A stretch of DNA of 64,000 nucleotides from Capitulum mitella. Its lineage: Eukaryota > Arthropoda > Thecostraca > Pollicipedomorpha > Pollicipedidae. The notes under the pieces were generated by a model, which was not told the origin of the DNA, did no database searches, and worked only from the letters and a program-made list of their open reading frames with translations. The stretch is from the NCBI GenBank assembly GCA_030062745.1, contig CP099841.1, forward strand, positions 17,473,063-17,537,062, written 5' to 3'. The translations under genes were made by a program, and so were the position numbers. Below, piece after piece: positions 61,901 through 64,000 of this stretch (positions within the stretch are counted from its first letter, which is position 1; each line of letters starts with the position of its first letter).

Positions 61901-64000
61901 CTGAGGCTGATTTCTGACCTGTTGTCGGTTGACTGAGGCTGATTTCTGTCCTGTTATCGGTCCCGATGACTGTCCTGTTCCTGCCGCCGTTCCACCCGCA
62001 GCCGTCTTGCGTCCACCAGCTGTCGTCCAGCGGTTTCCCGGCGGTCCACACCATGGAGGAGCAAGCGCCTCGGTTCTTGTTGGTCCGCAGGCATTTGCAT
62101 TTCTTTGCAACGTGCGATGTCCAGCAGAGTTACGAAAAAATGCGTTTGTTTGGCGTCCAGTTTTCCCACCTTCTTGCCACTCCTCTGTTTTGTTTACCTT
62201 CTGATACATTTCGTAGCTCTCGCGAACTGTCTTGGTGATGGAACGAAAATCCACAATAGGAATGCCTTGATCAACCAACAAATTCACTGCTGCTTTCAGT
62301 TTCCACTACCGCTCGGAATACAGAAGCCGACAGGTTAATCTTGACGTCCCGATCTCTGCGTCCCATTAGGAGCCGTATGTGGTTTGCTACGTCTTTGTGT
62401 GTAGATAGCTGATTCGTGCGCAGAGCACGTGGGTGTCCCAAGAGGAAAAGCTTATCATAGAAACTATCCCTGTTACAGCTTTCGGCTGGATTTCTTTCTT
62501 GTCGCTAGGTGGCAGCTCTATAGCTTATGTTCAACGAATAGGGACAACTTAAATCAGCTGGCGCAGGCTGGGTTCTTAAACGACTTGAAAAAATTGTCTT
62601 CACTTTCGTACTCGTGTTGTGACAACACGAGTGCACCAAGCTATCACCGGCTCACCGTGTTCTAAAAAAAAATATGTTCGATGACATACCCTCGCGCATA
62701 AGTCGCTGCCGCGCGAGTGATGGCGGGCGGTAGACCGGAGTTTTGGTGTTATTCCCCCCCCTTGTCGGTGTTTGTTGTTCAGTTGTTACCAGTCTGCTCG
62801 CTGTAAATATGGTAATACGCAGTGGAAACGTTTCCCTGTAACCCTAGCCGTAACTCATTATCGATGTCGCGACCACACTGTGTATGCTCAACAGTCTCAT
62901 TGTTGATGTTGACATTTCCCGTTCAGTTGTGGCTGCGTCGTTGCGAAATTGTCGTGCCTCGTTTCGATTTGGCTCCATTATCAGACGGCTGTGTGGGCCT
63001 CAGCGCTGATACGACAATGGCATTTTCACCGCCGCAGCGTACCCGATTTGCTGGGAGTGCGGTTGTGTGCAGTTGTGTACAGTTTTGGCGGTGGCGGCGG
63101 TTGTGGCGCAGCTCTGCCGCTGATGCCGCTCCCTCCGGTGGTGCCGCAGAGCGTCTGGACGGCCAGCAAACGGTTTCTCGCAGCAGCAGTCTGAGCAGTC
63201 TGGAAAACGTCACCTCCGAGGCCATCGTCTGTCTCCAGTTTGCGGACACGTACACCAAAAAATCCGGTAGCGTACGCCGCCTGGCCGGCCGGCCGAGCCG
63301 CCGACCCTGTGCCGGCTGCTGGCCGCTGTGTCGGTCTGACGATAACGTCTGCTTAGGCACCTTCTGGTAATGCTGGCCGGAACCCGTCTCGTCAGACGGA
63401 ATCGTTTCATATTACTGCCGTTTATGACATCGGTCAAGCACATCATACCGCATGACGAAGCACGTCTTCACGATGCATAGATATGTGCTGGCGGTAACGT
63501 AATGTAAACTTGACATTACCGTTGTTTTATATGCTGCATTGTGGCTGCTACGTGATTGAGTTAAATGGGATTCAATGTGTGAAGCACATACAAAATATGA
63601 CCGCCGTTCTCGGTCCCTCTCTTTGTTAAAGACTTAAGAAACATGAAAAATATGATTAAATGAATGGGTGTTGATAACAAGAGAATTGTTATTTAGACGT
63701 CAGCAGATTAACGGAATTTAGTAATATCTTCCTGTATCCTGTTGCAATATCATCAGATATTGTGCTGATATTACATTCTTATGTCATCACTCCTTTTATT
63801 AGCAGGGAATGCCTTGACTGCATTCTCGTTTTTCGTGCACAATTGTGCGGAATCGTTCGCAGTGAAGACGGCATCGCCTGAACGCGGACTCGGTAATCGA
63901 AGGACGTCTTTTCGCCGCAGAATCTTCCACAATGCCGTGCCTGTTGGTGGGCACGTCGCTGGGTAGCACACTGATTGTCCAGGCGTCGATTCCTCAGGCC
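20588..64000 (+). CDS. Tomosyn: Tomosyn (syntaxin-binding protein 5 family), internal part of spliced gene
   Basis: Tomosyn binds syntaxin and SNAP-25 through a C-terminal R-SNARE-like motif and restrains vesicle priming and exocytosis. Its N-terminal WD40 propellers add inhibition and binding surfaces. Sixteen exons were joined: 20588-20709, 21443-21577, 24912-24975, 29938-30145, 30875-30950, 39163-39317, 40092-40296, 47496-47582, 48181-48286, 48671-48808, 51734-51853, 53535-53683, 54262-54439, 58084-58177, 63150-63266 and 63921-64000. All introns are GT-AG, phases agree throughout, and the sum is exactly 678 codons with no stop. The order of motifs follows vertebrate STXBP5 ([68 protein letters not shown]), which separates it from lethal giant larvae. 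The start codon, first blade and the SNARE tail lie outside. A linker exon with the usual SLPTDLKP-type motif was not found and may be missing or undetected. Confidence 0.93.
20710..21442 (+). other. Intron (733 bases)
   Basis: No repeat family recognised. A G-rich run (GGGG-AA-GGGGG-AA-GGGG, about 21130-21147) might fold as a quadruplex but has only three strong G tracts. Confidence 0.8.
21443..21577 (+). CDS. Tomosyn: Tomosyn exon b ([10 protein letters not shown] blade)
   Basis: Residues 41-86 read [20 protein letters not shown] followed by [20 protein letters not shown] and [20 protein letters not shown] is nearly invariant in tomosyns, and the closing WNKAI segment leads into the next blade. 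Acceptor TTTTCCGTAG, donor GTAAGT (strong consensus). It ends with CT of a Leu codon. Confidence 0.94.
22575..23330. repeat. Minisatellite, CCACCACACCAGA-type units
   Basis: Short units such as CCACCACACCAGA, CAGACCACCGCAC and CTCACTTCCCCAGACC recur, with a higher-order repeat of about 130 bases visible (the segment ending in TAAAGCCCACACCATCAGGC occurs twice). Several frames stay open on both strands for lack of stop trinucleotides. Confidence 0.9.
23540..24600. repeat. 13-bp minisatellite array (GGGCCATCACACC)
   Basis: About 80 tandem copies of a 13-base unit, with variants GGGCCACCACACC, AGGTCATCACACC and AGGCCATCACATC. Since 13 is not a multiple of 3, three units give a 13-residue peptide cycle ([17 protein letters not shown]) in every + strand frame. 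This explains a 372-codon open frame here that is not a gene. Confidence 0.95.
24912..24975 (+). CDS. Tomosyn: Tomosyn exon c (short, DNPVDSNK)
   Basis: Residues 86-107 read [20 protein letters not shown] then K. In vertebrate STXBP5 the equivalent SHPGPV...DNPMDEGK directly precedes LLIGFE, which is exactly how this joins to the exon at 29938. Acceptor GCTGTTTCAG, donor GTAGGC. It starts by completing a Leu codon and ends in phase 0. Confidence 0.92.
25070..25430 (-). mobile_element. Inverted fragment of Penelope-like element
   Basis: On the minus strand this encodes [10 protein letters not shown]...[20 protein letters not shown] then [12 protein letters not shown]. That is the same stretch found on the + strand at 26490-26790 ([37 protein letters not shown]). 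The DNA also matches outside the frame (an AACAGCAGRAAGGTRAGCAGCA-like run at 25400-25430, inverted). Inverted partial copies fused to the 5' side are typical of Penelope-like elements. Confidence 0.75.
25560..27065 (+). mobile_element. Decayed Penelope-like retroelement (RT plus GIY-YIG endonuclease)
   Basis: Joined over frameshifts, the + strand gives RT motif A ([20 protein letters not shown]), then [20 protein letters not shown], motif C as YRRYIHDIF where YVDDIF is expected (first catalytic Asp replaced by His), then a [10 protein letters not shown] segment. A Gln/Glu/Arg-rich linker follows, then [12 protein letters not shown] and the GIY-YIG region [15 protein letters not shown]...[18 protein letters not shown]. 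Order RT, linker, GIY-YIG identifies a Penelope-like element rather than a LINE. Frameshifts, stops and the lost Asp mean it cannot act. It lies in a tomosyn intron, same strand. Confidence 0.8.
28482..28868 (-). mobile_element. Family A element, truncated copy (inverted)
   Basis: The reverse complement begins AACCCTATTTCCGGAGGGCT and continues through the CGATTCCCGG...GGCGGATTCGCC subterminal hairpin, as in the copies at 17688 and 41748. Only about 390 bases remain; the other terminus is missing. Confidence 0.7.
28891..28977. repeat. (TA)n then (GT)n microsatellite
   Basis: About 64 bases of TA, then CATATATATG and a short GT run. It directly abuts the truncated family A element. Confidence 0.95.
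29449..29937. repeat. 34-bp minisatellite carrying copies of the next exon's 3' splice site
   Basis: About 14 units of GCCGTGTCCGCCAG plus CCGTCCCGTCTGACAGGGCT. The last unit is cut at GTGTCCGCCAG, which is the acceptor of the tomosyn exon starting at 29938. Every unit therefore has the same pyrimidine-rich stretch and CCGCCAG. Because 34 is not a multiple of 3, frames on the minus strand stay open (up to 275 codons) without being genes. Confidence 0.93.
29938..30145 (+). CDS. Tomosyn: Tomosyn exon d ([15 protein letters not shown] blade)
   Basis: Residues 108-177 span two WD40 blades: [20 protein letters not shown] and [20 protein letters not shown] then [18 protein letters not shown]. The GKQF.TSH.DGSL.TWN motif is conserved. 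Start 29938 is chosen because it continues in phase 0 after NPVDSNK. Upstream the frame runs into the minisatellite. Donor GTGGGT. Codon use is strongly GC-ending. Confidence 0.94.
30146..30874 (+). other. Intron (729 bases)
   Basis: AT-balanced DNA with no repeat family, minisatellite or RNA gene that I can recognise. Confidence 0.75.
30875..30950 (+). CDS. Tomosyn: Tomosyn exon e (short, EPC.AI.KVEW)
   Basis: Residues 177-202 read [20 protein letters not shown] then STRA. The vertebrate equivalent is the KDGKKPEPCKPILKVEF stretch before GEPFI. It is only 76 bases long, but phase 1 in and phase 2 out both fit the neighbours. The acceptor TTGCCTGTTACAG and donor GTAAGA are good. Confidence 0.88.
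32755..33110 (+). repeat. Dispersed repeat family C, copy 3
   Basis: Same order of blocks as 3700-4070: GTGGCGCATC, GGGGTCGCGCATCGACCTTG, TTCTTACTGGATTGGG, TACTTCCCAAGTTCGAAGG. In-frame stops interrupt the related reading frame. Confidence 0.75.
33414..33732 (+). mobile_element. tRNA-derived SINE candidate
   Basis: The head contains an A-box-like TGGTGTAGCGGTTACC and, about 35 bases on, the B-box-like GGTTCTAGTCC flanked by CCCC and GGG as in a T arm. The anticodon arm does not form a proper 5-bp stem with a 7-base loop, so this is a tRNA-like promoter rather than a working tRNA gene. About 250 bases of unrelated body follow, ending in an A-rich run (GAAAAAAAAAATG near 33722). That architecture fits a Pol III SINE. 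I noticed no second copy in the window. Confidence 0.5.
36112..36410. repeat. Tandem repeat, about 56-62-bp unit, four to five copies
   Basis: The segment GACAGCCCCGTCTTTGTCAG with ATGGTCCTGGCCT after it recurs at about 36118, 36176, 36238 and 36295, each followed by a CACCTCTGACCTCCGAGC-like stretch. Confidence 0.85.
37864..37920. repeat. (AT)n microsatellite
   Basis: About 50 bases of alternating A and T with one late GATATA variant. Confidence 0.95.
38975..39040. repeat. (CCAT)n / (ACAT)n compound microsatellite
   Basis: About ten CCAT units pass into about seven ACAT units, 120 bases before a tomosyn exon. Confidence 0.95.
39163..39317 (+). CDS. Tomosyn: Tomosyn exon f (VTVMHGK blade)
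   Basis: Residues 202-254 read [40 protein letters not shown] and [17 protein letters not shown]...VLEM and the VDF-T-TPY ending match the end of the first propeller's middle blades in STXBP5. The acceptor is CTGCCACCGACAG and the donor GTGCGT. It completes a Gly codon and leaves the first base of an Asp codon. Confidence 0.94.
39318..40091 (+). other. Intron (774 bases) starting in a minisatellite
   Basis: A 37-38-bp repeat occupies roughly the first 280 bases. The remainder has no recognised element. Confidence 0.75.
39375..39600. repeat. 37-38-bp minisatellite just after a tomosyn exon
   Basis: About six imperfect units of TGATGCAGACAGTAGCTGGG followed by CGTGTTCACTGTCAGTC. A looser relative (CTGTAGACAGAGGCCGGGCG) recurs near 39811. 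Confidence 0.85.
40092..40296 (+). CDS. Tomosyn: Tomosyn exon g (FENPYP, propeller 1)
   Basis: Residues 254-322 read [40 protein letters not shown] and [20 protein letters not shown], then VGTAKQN. The FENPYP and VTCCEYFADCPVDLIPALYSVG blocks of vertebrate tomosyn are recognisable almost residue by residue. Acceptor TGTCCGTGCAG, donor GTGAGC. It leaves AG of an Arg codon. Confidence 0.95.
40535..41748 (-). mobile_element. Family A element, copy 3 (inverted, near full length)
   Basis: One terminus reads TTCACCCTATGCCCGGCAGG and the other, reverse complemented, TTAATCCTATTCCCGGAGGG. The two form an imperfect terminal inverted repeat. Each end has a subterminal palindrome (GGGGGCCGAATCCGCCCCC). 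Length is about 1.2 kb with no transposase frame. Internal AGGTCA half-sites are frequent. The relation to the 17688 copy covers the full length. Confidence 0.7.
41191..41203 (+). promoter_or_regulatory. Perfect DR1 nuclear-receptor-type repeat inside family A
   Basis: AGGTCAAAGGTCA is a direct repeat of AGGTCA with a 1-base spacer. A third AGGTCA at 41181-41186 makes a DR4 with the first. This is the layout bound by RXR/HNF4-type receptors. The corresponding place in the 17688 copy is degenerate. Confidence 0.3.
41961..41997. other. Perfect 17-bp inverted repeat with 3-base loop
   Basis: CTGTACGAGTATTGTAC, then TCT, then its exact reverse complement. It sits in a run of CTGTACT repeats. Stem-loop or cruciform potential is high. 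No terminator or RNA gene context is visible. Confidence 0.9.
43480..43533. repeat. (AT)n microsatellite
   Basis: About 54 bases of alternating A and T. Confidence 0.95.
43532..43670. repeat. Tandem duplication of about 70 bp beside the TA tract
   Basis: CGCAGGAATGACACCAGAAG...TTCAGGTGTTCCAGCC occurs twice (about 43535 and 43607) with a few substitutions. Each copy is preceded by a TATATA run, so the unit includes the microsatellite edge. Confidence 0.9.
45808..47034. mobile_element. Family B element: complete TTAA-flanked non-autonomous transposon with terminal hairpins
   Basis: The ends are TTAACCCGCGCACGACTG (left) and, reverse complemented, TTAACCCGTCCCCGACTG (right). These are terminal inverted repeats inside TTAA, the target site duplicated by piggyBac-type transposases. 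Just inside each end is a 12-bp hairpin, GGGGGGGGCAGT and its complement with a 2-base loop (45853-45878 and 46991-47016). The interior is about 1.1 kb with no transposase frame and many AGGTCA/TGACCT half-sites. An inverted relative lies at 49590-50731. Confidence 0.8.
47300..47490. repeat. 55-bp minisatellite abutting a tomosyn exon
   Basis: GTGGGCGTGTGAGGAGACAG begins at 47316 and 47371 and a variant at 47426, each followed by CTGGCTGATG. The final part decays into CAGCTGAC/GGTCGG short repeats up to the acceptor at 47495. Confidence 0.85.
47496..47582 (+). CDS. Tomosyn: Tomosyn exon h (EKEWPITGG)
   Basis: Residues 322-351 read [20 protein letters not shown] then SYPEIVIT. This equals the KKEWPINGGNWGLGAQSYPEIIITG segment that precedes [10 protein letters not shown] in vertebrates. 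It is 87 bases, phase 2 in and phase 2 out. Acceptor GTGTGCCGCCAG, donor GTGGGT. Minisatellites lie on both sides. Confidence 0.93.
47583..48180 (+). other. Intron (598 bases), mostly minisatellite
   Basis: From about 47690 to 47960 it is a degenerate repeat of about 36 bases (CACTGTCGATGGAAGGGTGG then CTCATTCTC-like). The rest shows nothing further. Confidence 0.75.
47690..47960. repeat. Degenerate ~36-bp minisatellite
   Basis: About seven imperfect units ending in CATGGAAGGACGGCTCAGTC or variants. Confidence 0.75.
48181..48286 (+). CDS. Tomosyn: Tomosyn exon i ([20 protein letters not shown])
   Basis: Residues 351-386: [20 protein letters not shown] and [15 protein letters not shown]. Tomosyn hallmark: the blade with [11 protein letters not shown]...[10 protein letters not shown]. 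The donor GTATCC after CAG is weaker than average, but it restores phase 0 for the following exon. An alternative donor is possible, since the frame stays open to 48370. Confidence 0.9.
48287..48670 (+). other. Intron (384 bases)
   Basis: A partial duplication of about 50 bases (AGAC..GGCACCATCTGCCGGT) near 48572-48645 is the only repeat seen. Confidence 0.75.
48671..48808 (+). CDS. Tomosyn: Tomosyn exon j (last blade of propeller 1)
   Basis: Residues 387-432: [46 protein letters not shown]. Counterpart of the DPYAIQIISWCPESRMLCIAGVS...YRFSKQE segment. 46 codons, phase 0 on both sides. The GTTAGC donor is non-ideal but a stop follows 24 bases on if it is not used, and the next exon continues LEIPIVYE as expected. 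Confidence 0.9.
49590..50731 (-). mobile_element. Family B element, second copy (inverted, one end divergent)
   Basis: Reverse complement of much of 45808-47034, including the AGGTCA-rich centre and the GAGCTCTACTCGTCACGAGC stretch. The right end retains GTGCGGGTTAA (TTAA at 50728-50731), while the left end cannot be aligned past about 49590. The terminal hairpin at 50680-50700 has lost most of one arm. Confidence 0.7.
51085..51493 (+). mobile_element. 3' fragment of a CR1/L2-type LINE with GAT tail
   Basis: The + strand encodes [20 protein letters not shown] followed by PSGVAGTLR. This matches the closing ARRSF.YRAA.LWN.LP segment that ends the reverse transcriptase ORF of CR1/L2/Jockey-like LINEs. 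About 180 bases later comes a pure (GAT)n run (51474-51493), the microsatellite type of tail used by CR1/L2-related elements. The rest of the element is absent (5' truncation). Confidence 0.6.
51734..51853 (+). CDS. Tomosyn: Tomosyn exon k (EIPIVYE, loop after propeller 1)
   Basis: Residues 433-472: [20 protein letters not shown] and [20 protein letters not shown]. It starts like the MLEVRLLYE of vertebrates and then becomes an acidic, Pro/Ser-rich loop typical of this variable place. Acceptor GTTCGGACAG, donor GTGGGC, phase 0 both sides. Confidence 0.87.
52265..52415 (+). repeat. Dispersed repeat family E, copy 1
   Basis: GTAAGTGGGTTCTTCATGCT and the flanking GGATGGAGAGAGCATGGTAG and AACGTTTTTAGATACCATAG blocks recur, diverged, at 56770-56930 in the same orientation. 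Confidence 0.65.
52841..53070. repeat. Compound (TA)n / (ATGT)n microsatellite
   Basis: Two long TA blocks (about 52841-52885 and 52937-52970), followed by TATGTATACG variants. Confidence 0.9.
53275..53534. repeat. Minisatellite carrying copies of the next exon's acceptor and first bases
   Basis: GTGACCTGTGACC units are interspersed with CGGCAGGCGGAGCCGACGCTGCC modules. The module start falls at 53335, 53387 and 53460, before the true exon start at 53535 whose sequence is GGCAG then GCGGAGCTGACGCTGCC. In each upstream copy the frame continues into GACCAGTGACCTGTGA-like stops. Confidence 0.9.
53535..53683 (+). CDS. Tomosyn: Tomosyn exon l (GYQAELV ... [12 protein letters not shown])
   Basis: Residues 473-522: [49 protein letters not shown]. 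Vertebrate counterpart: PGYQTELVIQLVWVGGEPPQ then ITSLAVNSSYGL. The start at 53535 was chosen as the last of four near-identical acceptors; only it leads into a long open frame. Donor GTGAGC; it leaves CT of a Leu codon. Confidence 0.92.
53684..54261 (+). other. Intron (578 bases) ending in a CACAGTCC repeat
   Basis: 53684-53950 shows nothing special apart from a run of nine C. The rest is the pyrimidine-rich minisatellite at 53955-54245. Confidence 0.75.
53955..54245. repeat. CAGTCCTCCGTCACA-type minisatellite
   Basis: About 15-base imperfect units (CAGTCCCCGTCACA, CAGTCCTCCGTCACA) for about 290 bases up to the next acceptor. It makes a very long pyrimidine-rich tract. Confidence 0.85.
54262..54439 (+). 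CDS. Tomosyn: Tomosyn exon m (start of linker: LLNLG ... SPDSEQ)
   Basis: Residues 522-581: [59 protein letters not shown]. It mirrors VVDYLQKAVLLNLGT.ELYGSNDPYRREPRSPRK in vertebrates and then enters the Ser/Pro-rich hypervariable linker. The end at 54439 is the first of a ladder of possible donors. Continuing in frame adds [11 protein letters not shown] before the next donor. Confidence 0.9.
54440..54951 (+). repeat. 16-unit minisatellite repeating the exon's 5' splice site
   Basis: Twelve 33-base units (GTCAGTCAGCCGAGGTCCGG then CTCTGGAGAGCAG) and four 29-base units starting GTGAGC add up to exactly 512 bases. Each unit boundary is AG-GTCAGT or AG-GTGAGC, a good donor, and the real exon ends GGAGCAG-GTCAGTCAG, which is the same junction. 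A 33-base unit is 11 codons ([15 protein letters not shown]). The frame closes with TGA in the third unit because unit 2 is 29 bases long. Confidence 0.95.
56770..56930 (+). repeat. Dispersed repeat family E, copy 2
   Basis: GTAAGTGGGTTCTCCGGGTT, GGGGGATGGAGGGAACACCA and AAATGTTTTTAAATGCTACA parallel the 52265-52415 copy. Confidence 0.65.
57750..58010. repeat. GT-rich minisatellite (TGTGTGTACGGGGCCGGTCC)
   Basis: About ten units of 22-26 bases with the TGTGT...CGGGGCCGGTCCTG core, ending about 75 bases before the next tomosyn acceptor. Confidence 0.9.
58084..58177 (+). CDS. Tomosyn: Tomosyn exon n (Ser/Pro-rich linker, DVRRSRSQ)
   Basis: Residues 582-613: [20 protein letters not shown] and [11 protein letters not shown]. 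Short low-complexity linker with SPT and RRSRS, potential phosphorylation sites. Acceptor GCTGTCGGCAG, donor GTACAG, phase 0 in and 1 out. The same frame stays open past the donor to 58758 because of high GC, so a longer exon cannot be excluded. Recognition rests on position, phase and composition rather than strict conservation. Confidence 0.75.
59160..59457. repeat. 48-bp minisatellite, about six copies
   Basis: GCAGCGGTCTGTGTCTGCTG then CTCAGTGCGGGCCGGGGTGT and CGCTGAGA. 48 is a multiple of 3, so each frame yields a 16-residue cycle ([16 protein letters not shown] on +; [16 protein letters not shown] on -). This is why long open frames exist on both strands. Confidence 0.93.
60650..62330 (-). 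pseudogene. Decayed transposon-like gene of an uncharacterised widespread family
   Basis: Minus-strand frames, joined over shifts, give [22 protein letters not shown], a [20 protein letters not shown] segment, then [57 protein letters not shown] and LPVVHF. Near the C-terminal side lie [20 protein letters not shown] and [10 protein letters not shown] recall this order (VNTG..GG, W.I..LHANELPLRHL, SGP..F.GPIGK, TEPP.T) from an abundant uncharacterised protein family in arthropod and cnidarian genomes that spreads like a mobile element. A 32-bp tandem repeat interrupts it. Frameshifts and stops are many, so it is dead. Family identity is from memory. Confidence 0.5.
61815..61965. repeat. 32-bp minisatellite, four to five copies
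   Basis: GACTGAGGCTGATTTCTGTC plus CTGTTGTCGGTT repeated in tandem within the transposon-like relic. Confidence 0.93.
63150..63266 (+). CDS. Tomosyn: Tomosyn exon o ([12 protein letters not shown], start of propeller 2)
   Basis: Residues 613-652: [20 protein letters not shown] and [18 protein letters not shown]. Matches SRSRSSSVTSIDKESREAIS then ALHFCETFTRK of vertebrates. Acceptor GTGGTGCCGCAG, donor GTAGCG. Phase 1 in joins directly to the exon ending 58177, giving ...RRSRSQERLDG. The frame is open upstream ([11 protein letters not shown]), so a start further 5' is possible. Confidence 0.87.
63267..63920 (+). other. Intron (654 bases)
   Basis: No repeat or RNA recognised. Confidence 0.75.
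63921..64000 (+). CDS. Tomosyn: Tomosyn exon p (partial, runs off the window)
   Basis: Residues 652-678: [20 protein letters not shown] then ASIPQA. Counterpart of SPSPCLWVGTTLGTVLVIAL in STXBP5, a blade of the second propeller. The acceptor is TTTTCGCCGCAG. Phase 1 in completes a Glu codon, and the exon is cut by the window edge. Confidence 0.9.

Larger units (their letters stand above)
58178..63149 (+). other. Intron (5.0 kb) with CpG-rich part, 48-bp repeat and transposon relic
   Basis: 58178-59850 is very GC-rich with open frames in all directions. 59160-59457 is a 48-bp repeat, and 60650-62330 a decayed minus-strand transposon-like gene. 62340-63149 shows nothing recognised. An additional tomosyn linker exon (the SLPTDLKP-type segment) would belong here, but I could not find it. 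Confidence 0.65.

Noticed and set aside
1..64000. CRISPR arrays, operons or bacterial mobile elements
   Set aside because: The window is clearly eukaryotic (GT-AG spliced gene, long introns); tandem arrays have no regularly spaced unique spacers.

Overview
This is a eukaryotic, invertebrate-type genomic window. The only gene I can recognise is a large spliced gene on the + strand: tomosyn (STXBP5 family), a WD40 regulator of SNARE-mediated exocytosis and a relative of lethal giant larvae. I traced 16 exons from 20588 to the window end. Their splice phases join without a gap into one 678-codon frame. This corresponds to the first beta-propeller (minus its start), the variable linker, and the start of the second propeller. 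The 5' end (start codon, first blade) and the 3' end (rest of propeller 2, R-SNARE tail) are not in view. Long AT-rich introns, GC-rich exons, Penelope-like and CR1-like retroelement remnants and many minisatellites suggest an arthropod, perhaps a crustacean. That is an inference from style, not a demonstrated taxonomy.

Layout. 1-20587: no coding exon recognised. It holds simple repeats, perfect CACGTG-centred palindromes, a decayed transposon-like coding fragment (about 5290-5815), a very long imperfect inverted repeat (about 9173-11046), a CpG-rich island (about 14275-14750) and copies of several dispersed repeat families. 20588-64000: tomosyn exons separated by introns of about 0.4 to 8.2 kb. 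The introns carry 13-bp and other minisatellites (22.5-24.6 kb), a decayed Penelope-like element with a second inverted fragment (25.1-27.1 kb), a tRNA-derived SINE candidate (33.4-33.7 kb), non-autonomous elements with TTAA-type ends and terminal hairpins (17.7, 28.5, 40.5, 45.8 and 49.6 kb), a CR1/L2-like 3' fragment with a GAT tail (51.1-51.5 kb) and a decayed transposon-like gene on the minus strand (60.65-62.3 kb).

Most unusual structure. Several tomosyn exons abut minisatellites whose repeat unit reproduces the exon's own splice site. A 34-bp array carries about 14 copies of the 3' splice site before the exon at 29938. A module array repeats the acceptor and first exon bases before 53535. 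An exact 16-unit array (54440-54951; 33- or 29-bp units) repeats the 5' splice site after the exon ending at 54439. These could generate ladders of alternative splice sites in and near the variable linker of tomosyn. Whether they are used can only be settled with transcript data.
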